Below, one piece after another: positions 8,405-16,737 of a stretch of 64,000 nucleotides of DNA (position 1 is its first letter; each line of letters begins with the position of its first letter). The translations under genes and the position numbers were made by a program. Under the pieces are notes generated by a model. That model ran no database searches. It was given only the letters and a program-made list of their open reading frames with translations, and was not told the origin of the DNA. This stretch comes from SXRF01 sp038043465. GTDB lineage: Bacteria > Pseudomonadota > Alphaproteobacteria > Rickettsiales > SXRF01. Location: positions 60,453 to 124,452 of the forward strand of contig JBBTBX010000004.1 of NCBI GenBank assembly GCA_038043465.1, written 5' to 3'.

Positions 8405-8684
8405 TATCCATGCGTTCATGGAAAAATGCCACGATTCTAGGGCGTTTATTAGCTCTCTTTACACACAAAATATAATGATGTTCGCAATGGGCTATATACA
8501 AATCTTGCTCTATTTCAATTAGATGCTTGAAAATACCCTCACCCCTTGCTAGCGCAGCGCAGCCTTCATGCAGCAAGCCTAGATATTGCCGAGCCTGCTC
8601 AATTCCCCATTTATTTATTGTGTAACTAATGACCTCCTGTAGGTCTATTTCAGCCTTTTTTGTTATGTCGTAAGGGCGCATCAT
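8346..8684 (-). CDS. ParE/RelE-type toxin
   Basis: 112 residues of the ParE/RelE fold: YDITKKAEIDLQEVISYTINKWGIEQA at the N-terminus (about 26 residues, typical ParE opening), a YIAHCEHHYILCVKR strand pair and IVAFFHERMDIIARVK near the end. It would poison gyrase (ParE) or translation (RelE); sequence alone does not decide. Its last 12 residues (101-112) are encoded by the antisense strand of the duplicated prfC fragment, so the stop codon was supplied by the target gene. It overlaps its antitoxin by 4 bases. Confidence 0.85.
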   Translation of the reverse strand: MMRPYDITKKAEIDLQEVISYTINKWGIEQARQYLGLLHEGCAALARGEGIFKHLIEIEQDLYIAHCEHHYILCVKRANKRPRIVAFFHERMDIIARVKTRLSWLSPPQPDE

Positions 8685-8950
8685 GTTTTTTTCATGCTGC
8701 TCTGTACTAAATCAAAAATTTCATCAAATGAGTGAATAGAAATCTCATCATTATCTGCCTCGGCAATGCGTTCCCTTGCTAATGCGCTAAATTCCTGCCA
8801 TGCAGCCATTGCCTCGTTGTTTATGGGCATGTGGGCAGGTTGCAATAACTTCTCTTTGGCATATTCCCTAATGGTTTTACCTTGCAACGTTGCAAGCATC
8901 TTAATTTGCTGGTGTTCCCGCTCTGTAACATCAATAGATAATCGTCCCAT
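8681..8950 (-). CDS. ParD-like ribbon-helix-helix antitoxin
   Basis: 89 residues. The first 45 form a ribbon-helix-helix-like segment (LSIDVTEREHQQIKMLATLQGKTI, shortened here: LSIDVTEREHQQIKMLA); the rest is an acidic toxin-binding tail (EADNDEISIHSFDEIFDLV). It precedes the toxin and overlaps it by 4 bases, the standard parD-parE order. A purine-rich GAGAGAGAAT precedes the ATG. The module is transcribed opposite to prfC. Confidence 0.85.
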   Translation of the reverse strand: MGRLSIDVTEREHQQIKMLATLQGKTIREYAKEKLLQPAHMPINNEAMAAWQEFSALARERIAEADNDEISIHSFDEIFDLVQSSMKKT

Positions 8951-9157
8951 AGTAATTCTCTCTCTAAAATTCTCTCTCTGTCAGAGTACCCCAATAATAT
9001 CATAAAAACCACAAACACACAAATACTTATTTGTGGTACAAATCTGCAGAAAAAGGCGATACTAAGGCACAAAAACGCTTAAATATGTGTGCTAAGTAGA
9101 TATTGTGAGGCTCATAAATTAAGAATTCTGTCTTAATTTATTGAATATTTGCCCAAT
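8951..9157. other. Intergenic region between parDE and prfC
   Basis: About 200 AT-rich bases hold the divergent promoters for parDE (minus) and prfC (plus). A short hairpin TTAAGAATTCTGTCTTAA lies at about 9118-9137. No convincing sigma-70 pair stands out. This DNA came with the TA cassette, so prfC now depends on a promoter in it or on transcription crossing it. Confidence 0.4.
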
Positions 9158-9319
9158 GGGCTGTATAGACGCGGGTTATGAGCCAATCAGCCTATATAAA
9201 CCGCCGTACTTTTGCAATTATTTCGCATCCTGATGCCGGAAAGACGACACTTACCGAAAAACTTCTGCTTTTTGGCGGTGCTATTCATCTGGCTGGGGCG
9301 GTAAAAGCTAAGAAAGGCG
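9158..9319 (+). repeat. Duplicated prfC 5' region, copy 2 (in the intact gene)
   Basis: Partner of 8223-8384; see there. It supplies the start codon, the P-loop and the next codons of the complete prfC. The homology begins 20 bases before the ATG and stops at codon 47. Confidence 0.95.
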
Positions 9320-10758
9320 GGCAGTCGGCACGTTCCGACTGGATGGCTATTGAGCAGCAGCGCGGTATTTCCGTTACTGCATCGGTGATGACCTTTGAGT
9401 ATGAAAAAAATACCATAAATTTGCTCGATACGCCGGGGCATAAAGATTTCTCCGAGGATACTTATCGTACCCTGACAGCTGTGGATTCAGCGGTGATGGT
9501 GCTTGATGGTGCAAAAGGTATTGAAGAACAGACACTTAAATTATTTGAAGTGTGCCGCTTGCGCGATACGCCGGTTATAACTTTCATAAATAAAATGGAT
9601 AGGGAAGTTAGAGAACCATTTGAATTATTAGATGAAATAGAAAAGAAACTGGCTCTTGATGTCTGCCCGATAACCTGGCCGATTGGCATGGGTGAGAGAT
9701 TCCGAGGCTGCTTTAATCTGGTGACTGATAAACTCTATTTGTTTGCAGCGGGGCATGGAAGTAAAATTGTCGATGCGGTGCAGTTTACAGGAGCGGATGA
9801 CCAGCGACTTGATGAGTATGTAAATGCTGCTGAGCTTGCGGCATTTCGCGAGGAAGTGGCGATGGTGAAGGCGATTTATCCACCTTTTAACCGCGAACAT
9901 TATCTGGAAGGGCATTTAACGCCGGTGTTTTTTGGTTCGGCGGTGAATAATTTTGGTGTGCGTGAATTGTTGGAAGCTATTTGCGAATTTGCACCAAGTC
10001 CGAGAATTCAGGCAGCACAACCGCGTTCAATTGAGCCATATGAGCCAAAATTTTCTGGTTTTGTGTTCAAGATTCAGGCGAATATGGATAAAAACCACCG
10101 CGACCGGATTGCCTTTGTACGGATATGCTCAGGAAAATATACGCGTGGCATGAAGGTGTTGCATGTGCGCTCGGGCAAAACTCTTGCTCTTAACAATCCA
10201 GTGCTTTTTTTAGCGCGGGAAAGGGAGCTGGCGGAGGAAGCTTATGCTGGCGATATTTTAGGTATTCCTAATCATGGCAATCTGCATATTGGTGACGCTC
10301 TTACCGAAGGTGAGCAGTTGATGTTCAGCGGCATACCAAGTTTTGCTCCGGAGCTTTTCCAGCGTGTGCGTCTTGACGATCCGCTTAAATCCAAACAGTT
10401 GAAAGCAGCTTTGGAGCAATTAGCGGAGGAAGGTGCATCACAAATTTTCAAGCCTCTGGATGGCAGCCCGTGGATTATCGGGGTAGTTGGGCAGCTACAG
10501 TTTGACGTGATAGCTTCGCGGTTGCTCAGTGAATATGGGGTGCGCGGCAGTTTTGAAGCCGTGCCGTATACCACCGCCCGCTGGTTGAAAGGTAAAACTC
10601 CTGAAAAGCTTAGGGAATTTGCTGAAAGAAATAAATATAATGTCGCTGAAGATGGTTCCGGCGCGCTGACCTACCTTGCGCCAAATGCCTGGAATTTGCA
10701 GCGTGTAGGGCAGGATTTTCCAGATATTGAGTTCCTCAAAACCAGAGAATATAGTTAA
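9178..10758 (+). CDS. prfC: Peptide chain release factor 3
   Basis: 526 residues, full length. RF3 is a GTPase that ejects RF1/RF2 from the ribosome after termination. Seen: G1 SHPDAGKTTLTEK, QRGISVTASVM (G2 region), DTPGHKDFSEDTYRTL (G3), NKMDRE (G4), then domain 2 and the C-terminal QLQFDVIASRLLSEYGV motif. The 5' end is the second copy of a 162-bp duplication that brackets a TA module. SXT/R391 elements are known to integrate at the prfC 5' end and to restore it with an element-borne copy; the layout here is alike but has no integrase. Confidence 0.97.
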   Translation: MSQSAYINRRTFAIISHPDAGKTTLTEKLLLFGGAIHLAGAVKAKKGGQSARSDWMAIEQQRGISVTASVMTFEYEKNTINLLDTPGHKDFSEDTYRTLTAVDSAVMVLDGAKGIEEQTLKLFEVCRLRDTPVITFINKMDREVREPFELLDEIEKKLALDVCPITWPIGMGERFRGCFNLVTDKLYLFAAGHGSKIVDAVQFTGADDQRLDEYVNAAELAAFREEVAMVKAIYPPFNREHYLEGHLTPVFFGSAVNNFGVRELLEAICEFAPSPRIQAAQPRSIEPYEPKFSGFVFKIQANMDKNHRDRIAFVRICSGKYTRGMKVLHVRSGKTLALNNPVLFLARERELAEEAYAGDILGIPNHGNLHIGDALTEGEQLMFSGIPSFAPELFQRVRLDDPLKSKQLKAALEQLAEEGASQIFKPLDGSPWIIGVVGQLQFDVIASRLLSEYGVRGSFEAVPYTTARWLKGKTPEKLREFAERNKYNVAEDGSGALTYLAPNAWNLQRVGQDFPDIEFLKTREYS

Positions 10759-10882
10759 TTCAATAGCATATATCTATTAAAAATGGCGTTCATAACTGTG
10801 TCATAGAACTGTAACTTGTTTATATAGCTGATTTTTGCTAATGTCATAAATTGGAACAGACCCAATTTTATTAGGCGATATT

Positions 10883-11488
10883 GTGGAAGAAAAAACTGTA
10901 GAAAATAAACCTGAAAAGGCTGAAAAGAAGCGCAGGAAGTTAGATGCGACCGTTGTGCTAAATCTGATTAGCTATCCTGCCGCCTGGGCGGCTGGTGCTG
11001 CTTATGCTTGGCAGTATGTAAGGCAGGAATCTTATAAGGTTCTTGAGAATTTGGGAATGCTTGATAAGAAAATACCCGAAGAAGGAAAAGATCCTCAAGA
11101 TTGGAAAAGTTTTAATGGATGGTTAAAGGAAGAAAATGCTAAGCTTGAAATAAATGGTGATTCTCAGAAAGCGCAGGCTGAACTTAGAAAAAAGATTGAA
11201 GCCAAGAAAAAAGCTTTATTTAAATCAATGGGCTATAAAAACATCTACCACAACTGGGAAGTTATAGCTAAAAATAATAAAGCAGAAGGCGCGGCTTTAA
11301 TGGTGGGGGGGGCGGCCATAGCTTTAGGTGCTTTTCTTATTGCGGCTAATAGCAAGGACATAATTACGTCATTATTTGCGCATGATAATGGTGATGATAC
11401 GGAAAAGAAAAGGAAGAATAGCTTTGTCGCTACCCTTACTGACCCAATGTCTGGATTGGTGCCGCCTGAGAGCAGCAGAACGCGGTAA
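10883..11488 (+). CDS. Putative membrane protein, unknown function
   Basis: 201 residues, starting at GTG (10883) with an AGGCG 5-9 bases upstream. A highly charged Lys/Glu N-terminus is followed by a hydrophobic segment (about 28-45), a charged coiled-coil-like middle (about 70-115), a second hydrophobic stretch (about 135-156, AALMVGGAAIALGAFLIAA) and a charged tail. No family is recognised. It is convergent with sucA, with only 2 bases between the stops. It lies where sucB would be expected in the common sucA-sucB order. Confidence 0.65.
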   Translation: MEEKTVENKPEKAEKKRRKLDATVVLNLISYPAAWAAGAAYAWQYVRQESYKVLENLGMLDKKIPEEGKDPQDWKSFNGWLKEENAKLEINGDSQKAQAELRKKIEAKKKALFKSMGYKNIYHNWEVIAKNNKAEGAALMVGGAAIALGAFLIAANSKDIITSLFAHDNGDDTEKKRKNSFVATLTDPMSGLVPPESSRTR

Positions 11489-11490
11489 AA

Positions 11491-14397
11491 CTACCCCTTG
11501 ACCAGCTTCTTCATAAAGCCGGTAGATACATTCAAAGCCTGTTCCACCAAAGCTTTCTGTTCTTTTTCATGTACCTTCAGGTAGCCAACGGCAGGTGATG
11601 CGGCTTCCGGACGGCCAATATAACCGACTCGCATATTCCGTCCGATAGATTCCAGCACATCTTCAATACGTGTTGCTACAAAAGTCCAGGCACCCATATT
11701 CTTAGGTTCTTCCTGACACCAGATTATCTCAGCATTTTTATAGCGTTTCAGTTCGGCTGCCAGTTCTTTGGCAGGGAAAGGATAATATTGCTCCAGACGG
11801 ATGATTGCGACATCATCAATTTTCTGGGCAGCACGACTCTCAAACAAATCGTAATATACTTTACCGGAAGTGATAATAACGCGCCGGATTTTTTCATCCT
11901 TAGCCAATTTCTCCATTTCCGGAATAATCCGTTTAAAATGGGTTCCGGCAGCAAATTCCTTTAAATCGGAAACTGCCAGCTTATGACGGAGCAGCGACTT
12001 TGGAGTCATCACAATTAAAGGTTTGCGGAAATTGCGTTTCAACTGGCGGCGCATTGCGTGGAAGAAATTGGCAGGAGTAGTGCAGTTTACCACCTGCATA
12101 TTATCCTCAGCGCAAAGCTGGAGATAGCGTTCCAGACGCGCGGAGCTATGCTCAGGCCCTTGCCCTTCATAACCATGTGGCAGCAGCATAACCAGTCCGG
12201 ACATACGCAGCCATTTAATTTCACCGGAAGAAATAAACTGGTCGATAATCACCTGCGCGCCGTTGGCAAAATCACCAAACTGCGCTTCCCAGATGGTCAG
12301 GTAATTTGGTAGACCAAGGCTGTAACCATATTCAAAACCAAGTATGGCAAATTCAGATAGAGAGCTGTCGATAACTTCATATTGTTTCTGAGGAAGACCA
12401 AGGTTATTGAGGGGTATATAGCGTTCCTCAGTTTCCTGATCCACTAGTACGCTGTGGCGGTGTGAGAACGTTCCGCGTCCGCAATCCTGCCCGGAAAGCC
12501 TGACACCACTGCCTTCGGCAAGAAGCGAACCATAGGCAAGGGCCTCACCCATTGCCCAATCCAAACCAGCACCGGTTTCCATCATAGTTTTTTTCGCTTC
12601 CAACTGGCGAACGATCTTAGAATTTACTTTGATATTAGATGGATTTTTAGCAATAGCTAAGCCAATGGCTTTCAGCGTTTCTAATTTTACACCGGTATCA
12701 CCGTCCGGATGCTCGCCTTTAGGTTTTGCAAGACCTGACCATTGCCCTTCCAGCCAGTCAGCCTTATTTGGTTTGAAGGTTTTGGCGGCTTCATATTCCG
12801 ATTCAAAAAACGCTTTATACTGAGTAAATTTTTCATCAACATTCTCTTGCGAAAGAACTCCTTCAGCAACCAGCCTGTCGGAATAGATTTTCGCCGGCAG
12901 AGGTTTCTTTGCTATTTCGCGGTACATAATCGGTTGGGTGAATGCCGGTTCATCCGATTCATTATGACCATATTTACGGTAGCAGAAAATATCAACAACC
13001 GCGTCACGCTTGAAGGCTTGACGGAATTCAGTAGCGAGGCGACAAACATATGACACTGCCTCAGGATCATCACCATTTACATGGAAAATAGGGGCTTGTA
13101 CTGCTTTGGCAACGTCGGTTGGATATGGAGTAAAGCGTGAATATTTCGGGCTGGTGGTAAAGCCTATCTGGTTATTCACTATAACATGTATCGTGCCACC
13201 GGTGCGATAACCGCGAAGTTCGGAAAGCGCGAGAACTTCCGGCACAGAACCTTGGCCGGAGAAAGCCGCATCACCATGTAGCATAACGCCCATGACGCTG
13301 CCTTTATCTTCAGTATCGCCAAATATATCAAGTTTGGCGCGGACTTTGCCGACAACTACCGGATTTACCGCTTCCAGATGCGAAGGGTTGGCAAGCAGCG
13401 ATAAATGGATTTTACCATATGGTGTTTCGCGATCGGAAGAAGTTCCGAGGTGATATTTAACGTCACCCGATGATGTTACCCAATCCGGGAAATCCATGTT
13501 GCCCTGGAATATGGAAAGGAGCTCAGCGTAAGGTTTGCCCATAGTGGTGGTTAGGACGTTCATACGTCCGCGGTGTGGCATTCCCAACACTATTTCTTTT
13601 ACACCGTTTTTGGCGGCATTGTTTATGATAGATTCCAGACCAGCAAGCATGGCATCACCGCCCTGCGCGGAGAAGCGTTTTGTTCCTGTATATTTTACCT
13701 GTACGAATTGTTCGAATGCCTCAACTTCCACCAGAGTATTCCAGATAGATTTTTTTTCTGCTTCAGAAAAACCAAAACGTCCGTGGTCTTGTTCAAAGCG
13801 TTTCTGTACCCATGCTTTTTGTTCAGGATGTTGAATATGCATGAATTCCACGCCGATATTTCCGCAATAAGTCTGGCGCAGGATAGAAACAATATCTTTT
13901 AATTTTGCTTTTTTGATACCAAGGGAGCCATCCAGAAAAATTTCCCGTTCCATATCGGCATCGCTAAATCCATAACTTTTTGGATCAAGCTCCGGATGTG
14001 GGGAGGCGATTTCAATACCGAGTGGGTCAAGATTAGCGAGCAGGTGACCGCGGACGCGGTAAGCCCGCACCATCATGATTGCGCGGATGGAATCATGAGC
14101 GAAGCGTTCCGCTTCGTCAGAGGTCAGTGGTCGGAGGTCAGAGGTCAGTTTTTTATTCTTATCGGTTTTCTGTCCGCTTGCTGCTGGCAATTCCTCAACT
14201 GCGCCAATTACCTGACTCTTTACCTTCGCCCAGCTTGCGCTGCGCTGCGTGGCACTTGCCATTCCATTTGTGGTATCACGGAAAAAATCACGCCAGCTTG
14301 CATCAACACTACCCGCATCTTGCAGATAACGTTCATAAAGTTCTTCGATAAAAACGCTATTGCCAGCGAAGAGGGAAGTGGTGGAGTTAAGGCTCAT
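11491..14397 (-). CDS. sucA: 2-oxoglutarate dehydrogenase E1 component
   Basis: 968 residues, full length. The thiamine-diphosphate-dependent E1 decarboxylates 2-oxoglutarate and passes succinyl to E2 in the TCA cycle. Seen: N-terminal FIEELYERYLQDAGSVDASW, YRVRGHLLANLDPLG, GMPHRGRMNVL, HGDAAFSGQGSVPE, YGHNESDEPAFTQP and the transketolase-like C-terminal part (SSARLERYLQ). Codons 84-94 are made of a 7-bp tandem repeat in the linker before the core. An AT-rich region at 14398-14474 separates it from the aminotransferase and carries a TATTAT-type -10, so it probably has its own promoter. No sucB follows. Confidence 0.97.
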   Translation of the reverse strand: MSLNSTTSLFAGNSVFIEELYERYLQDAGSVDASWRDFFRDTTNGMASATQRSASWAKVKSQVIGAVEELPAASGQKTDKNKKLTSDLRPLTSDEAERFAHDSIRAIMMVRAYRVRGHLLANLDPLGIEIASPHPELDPKSYGFSDADMEREIFLDGSLGIKKAKLKDIVSILRQTYCGNIGVEFMHIQHPEQKAWVQKRFEQDHGRFGFSEAEKKSIWNTLVEVEAFEQFVQVKYTGTKRFSAQGGDAMLAGLESIINNAAKNGVKEIVLGMPHRGRMNVLTTTMGKPYAELLSIFQGNMDFPDWVTSSGDVKYHLGTSSDRETPYGKIHLSLLANPSHLEAVNPVVVGKVRAKLDIFGDTEDKGSVMGVMLHGDAAFSGQGSVPEVLALSELRGYRTGGTIHVIVNNQIGFTTSPKYSRFTPYPTDVAKAVQAPIFHVNGDDPEAVSYVCRLATEFRQAFKRDAVVDIFCYRKYGHNESDEPAFTQPIMYREIAKKPLPAKIYSDRLVAEGVLSQENVDEKFTQYKAFFESEYEAAKTFKPNKADWLEGQWSGLAKPKGEHPDGDTGVKLETLKAIGLAIAKNPSNIKVNSKIVRQLEAKKTMMETGAGLDWAMGEALAYGSLLAEGSGVRLSGQDCGRGTFSHRHSVLVDQETEERYIPLNNLGLPQKQYEVIDSSLSEFAILGFEYGYSLGLPNYLTIWEAQFGDFANGAQVIIDQFISSGEIKWLRMSGLVMLLPHGYEGQGPEHSSARLERYLQLCAEDNMQVVNCTTPANFFHAMRRQLKRNFRKPLIVMTPKSLLRHKLAVSDLKEFAAGTHFKRIIPEMEKLAKDEKIRRVIITSGKVYYDLFESRAAQKIDDVAIIRLEQYYPFPAKELAAELKRYKNAEIIWCQEEPKNMGAWTFVATRIEDVLESIGRNMRVGYIGRPEAASPAVGYLKVHEKEQKALVEQALNVSTGFMKKLVKG
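14116..14148. repeat. 7-bp tandem repeat inside sucA
   Basis: Plus-strand units GTCAGAG, GTCAGTG, GTCGGAG, GTCAGAG and a final GTCAG: 4.7 copies of a 7-base unit. On the coding strand it gives LTSDLRPLTSD in the N-terminal linker of SucA. Gain or loss of a single unit would shift the frame. Confidence 0.85.
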
Positions 14398-14474
14398 AAA
14401 ATTCCATGCATTATTGTGAAGTGAAAGTATGGTATAATATCATATTTTTAGTAAATTTTTTAGCTAGTTTCCAG

Positions 14475-15308
14475 CTATTTTTGCGAAGTTGACTGAATAA
14501 TAGCATTATCAAGTTTTTGCCGTATGACTGTGGTATTTTTGCCAACAGCCCATTTGCTGCCTATAGGATTTATAGCGGTTATTGGCGCGATTATGCTTGC
14601 AATATTGGTCATAAAAACCTCATCGGCATTTTGCAGGTCATGCAATGTAAAATGCCCTTCTGTTTTCTTACCATCACATAATTCAAGAACTTTTTCCCGC
14701 ATAGTTCCGGCGACCATCTCAAGGTCAAGAGATGGGGTATATAACACCTCATCCTTAATCCAGAAAATATTGCCGGAGGCTGTTTCACAAATATGACTAT
14801 TTTTATTGAGTAACAATGCGTTATCACAGTTTTGTTCACTGGCTTCCAGCATAGCTAAAGTGTAGAGCAAGGAATTATTAGTTTTGCTCGGAGGTTTTGT
14901 GGTGGCAATATGTGATGACAGAAACAGACTTATTTCTTTGAAAGCCGGATAGGGCTTTGCGCTGGTTTGTATAATCAGGTAGGGAATAGAGTCTTTTGGC
15001 AAATAGCCGAGTGCGTTTAAACCATTCTCTCCACGTGATACAATTATCCGCACATAACCATTTTCCAGCGAGTTTCTTTTTATAAGATCGTGGCAAATAT
15101 TTTCAATATTTGTGGTATCAAGCTTGATTTTATAAGCATTCAGACCCGATTCCAGACGTTCTTTGTGCCTGGTAAAATCATATATCTGTCTGCTAACTAC
15201 AAGGCAAGTATCAAACACTCCGTCGCCAAAACGAAACGAGCGATCATGGATGGATATATGGCACTGGCTTTCTGGTAGGAATTCGCCTTTGAAATAAGCT
15301 AGTGTCAT
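14475..15308 (-). CDS. Class IV PLP aminotransferase (aminodeoxychorismate lyase / branched-chain type)
   Basis: 277 residues of fold-type IV. The protein shows HDRSFRFGDGVFDT near the N-terminus, the expected PLP lysine in PPSKTNNSLLYTLAM (about residue 140), the glutamate in ETASGNIFW that contacts the pyridine nitrogen, and GTMREKVLEL for the phosphate cup. Family members include PabC (4-amino-4-deoxychorismate lyase), IlvE and D-amino acid transaminase; sequence reading alone does not separate them. It sits between sucD and sucA, where most alphaproteobacteria have no such gene, and shares their strand. Confidence 0.8.
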   Translation of the reverse strand: MTLAYFKGEFLPESQCHISIHDRSFRFGDGVFDTCLVVSRQIYDFTRHKERLESGLNAYKIKLDTTNIENICHDLIKRNSLENGYVRIIVSRGENGLNALGYLPKDSIPYLIIQTSAKPYPAFKEISLFLSSHIATTKPPSKTNNSLLYTLAMLEASEQNCDNALLLNKNSHICETASGNIFWIKDEVLYTPSLDLEMVAGTMREKVLELCDGKKTEGHFTLHDLQNADEVFMTNIASIIAPITAINPIGSKWAVGKNTTVIRQKLDNAIIQSTSQK

Positions 15309-15312
15309 AAGT

Positions 15313-15390
15313 AGAATTGGGGAATTGGTGAATTGAGGAATTGGGGATTTTTTTTATTCATTTCTCCAGTTCTCCAGTTCTTCAATTCCT
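15313..15390. repeat. Palindromic element without ORF, same family as the S23 flanks
   Basis: Left arm 15313-15346 (GAATTGGGGAATTGGTGAA...) and right arm 15363-15390 are imperfect inverted repeats around a T-rich loop. The arms resemble the terminal inverted repeats at 16293-16325 and 16708-16735 that flank the S23 gene. It may also act as the sucD transcription terminator. Confidence 0.6.
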
Positions 15391-15391
15391 T

Positions 15392-16276
15392 TTAAGCTGC
15401 TTTTTTCTTGAGCAGTTCAGCCATAGTGCGTCCAAGATTTGCTGGCGAATCAGAAACAATAATTCCCGCCGATTTCATGGCTTCGATTTTATCTTCGGCA
15501 CCACCTTTACCACCAGAAACAATCGCGCCGGCATGACCCATGCGCCGTCCTGGAGGAGCAGTGCGACCAGCTATAAACCCTACCACCGGTTTTTTGATTT
15601 TGCTGCGTTTCAGGAAGTCGGCTGCCTGTTCTTCAGCATCGCCACCAATTTCTCCGATCATGACAATTGCCTGGGTTTCATCGTCTTTCAGGAACAATTC
15701 CAGAACATCAATGAAATTTGTGCCGTTTACCGGATCGCCACCAATGCCTACGCAGGTTGACTGTCCAAGACCTTCCGCTGAGGTTTGCGCTACCGCTTCA
15801 TAAGTTAGCGTTCCTGAGCGTGATACAATGCCTATTGAACCTTTTTTATGGATATGCCCGGGCATGATTCCGATTTTGCACTCACCTGGTGTTATAACTC
15901 CAGGGCAGTTTGGCCCGACAAGGCGGGTTCTGCTGCCTGTAAGTGAGCGTTTCACTTTAACCATGTCGAGGACAGGGATGCCTTCAGTAATGCAGATTAC
16001 CAGCTCAATTCTGGCATCAATCGCTTCTAAGATAGCATCGGCGGCAAATTTTGGCGGGACGTAAATTACGCTGGCATTTGCTCCGGCTTTTTGCACGGCT
16101 TCCTCAACTGTGTTGAAAACAGGAAGATCAATATGTGTAGTTCCGCCTTTTCCTGGGGTTACACCACCGACCATTTTTGTGCCGTAAGCAACTGCTTGCT
16201 CAGAATGATATGTTCCTTCACGACCAGTGAAGCCCTGGCAGATTACTTTGGTGTTTTTGTTTATTAGAATTGACAT
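15392..16276 (-). CDS. sucD: Succinyl-CoA ligase, alpha subunit
   Basis: 294 residues, full length. With SucC it converts succinyl-CoA to succinate with substrate-level phosphorylation. The CoA-binding Rossmann part has the QGFTGREGTYHSEQA motif, and the phospho-His is in MGHAGAIVSGGKG. VGPNCPGVITPGE and SRSGTLTYEA are further signatures. Its start is 55 bases from the S23 gene, which separates it from sucC; in most relatives sucC and sucD are adjacent. Confidence 0.97.
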   Translation of the reverse strand: MSILINKNTKVICQGFTGREGTYHSEQAVAYGTKMVGGVTPGKGGTTHIDLPVFNTVEEAVQKAGANASVIYVPPKFAADAILEAIDARIELVICITEGIPVLDMVKVKRSLTGSRTRLVGPNCPGVITPGECKIGIMPGHIHKKGSIGIVSRSGTLTYEAVAQTSAEGLGQSTCVGIGGDPVNGTNFIDVLELFLKDDETQAIVMIGEIGGDAEEQAADFLKRSKIKKPVVGFIAGRTAPPGRRMGHAGAIVSGGKGGAEDKIEAMKSAGIIVSDSPANLGRTMAELLKKKAA

Positions 16277-16292
16277 GGTTTTATCCTTGAAA

Positions 16293-16325
16293 TGGAGAAT
16301 TGAAGAATTGGGGAATTGAGGAATT
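16293..16325. repeat. Terminal inverted repeat of the S23 element (sucD side)
   Basis: TGGAGAATTGAAGAATTGGG and following bases. Over 27 bases, 22 match the reverse complement of the right-hand arm at 16708-16735. The arm lies between the S23 stop and the sucD ribosome-binding region. Confidence 0.6.
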
Positions 16326-16330
16326 ATACA

Positions 16331-16705
16331 TTATAACTTGCCCCTTAAATTAATTAGCATTCCATAAATTGACGAATATATGTTCAGCCAGCTATTTAGT
16401 TGTTTGTCAGTTATATAACCTAGATCAAAAGAATATGATATCCATGTTTCTATTTCATTGCACGAACCCATGGCCATTGAAATAAATCTTGCAAATTCCG
16501 GTTTCGAATGAGTTTGCTTTGCAAAACCTTCTGCCAGATTAGCGCAAATGGATTTACTGGAGCGGCGCATTTGATCAGCAAGTGCAAATTGTTCAATTTT
16601 AGGAAATTTTAGAGTTTCTTTATGGATTTCCAAAGATATTCCATAGGCTTTTTTATAAACCTCTAGATCTCTGGCTCTTTTTATAAAATTTTCTACTTTC
16701 TCCAT
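16331..16705 (-). CDS. S23-type four-helix-bundle protein (23S rRNA intervening-sequence family)
   Basis: 124 residues. The pattern ARDLEVYKKAYGISLEIHK, FALADQMRRSSKSICANLAEG, FISMAMGSCNEIETWI and a final helix is the IVP/S23 four-helix bundle, a family best known from ORFs in 23S rRNA intervening sequences and related to the bAvd protein of diversity-generating retroelements. Its own function is not established. Here it lies between sucC and sucD in the same orientation, framed by inverted repeats. No reverse transcriptase is in the window, so a retroelement role is not supported. Confidence 0.88.
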   Translation of the reverse strand: MEKVENFIKRARDLEVYKKAYGISLEIHKETLKFPKIEQFALADQMRRSSKSICANLAEGFAKQTHSKPEFARFISMAMGSCNEIETWISYSFDLGYITDKQLNSWLNIYSSIYGMLINLRGKL

Positions 16706-16707
16706 TT

Positions 16708-16735
16708 CGCCAATTCTCCAGTTCTTAAATTCTAC
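16708..16735. repeat. Terminal inverted repeat of the S23 element (sucC side)
   Basis: Inverted partner of 16293-16325 (CCAATTCTCCAGTTCTTAAA and following bases). It also contains the likely ribosome-binding site (GGAG, minus strand) for the S23 start at 16705. Confidence 0.6.
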
Positions 16736-16737
16736 TG

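Noticed and set aside
16331..16705. Diversity-generating retroelement based on the S23/bAvd-like gene
   Set aside because: No reverse transcriptase, template repeat or variable repeat nearby; the plain S23 reading is sufficient.
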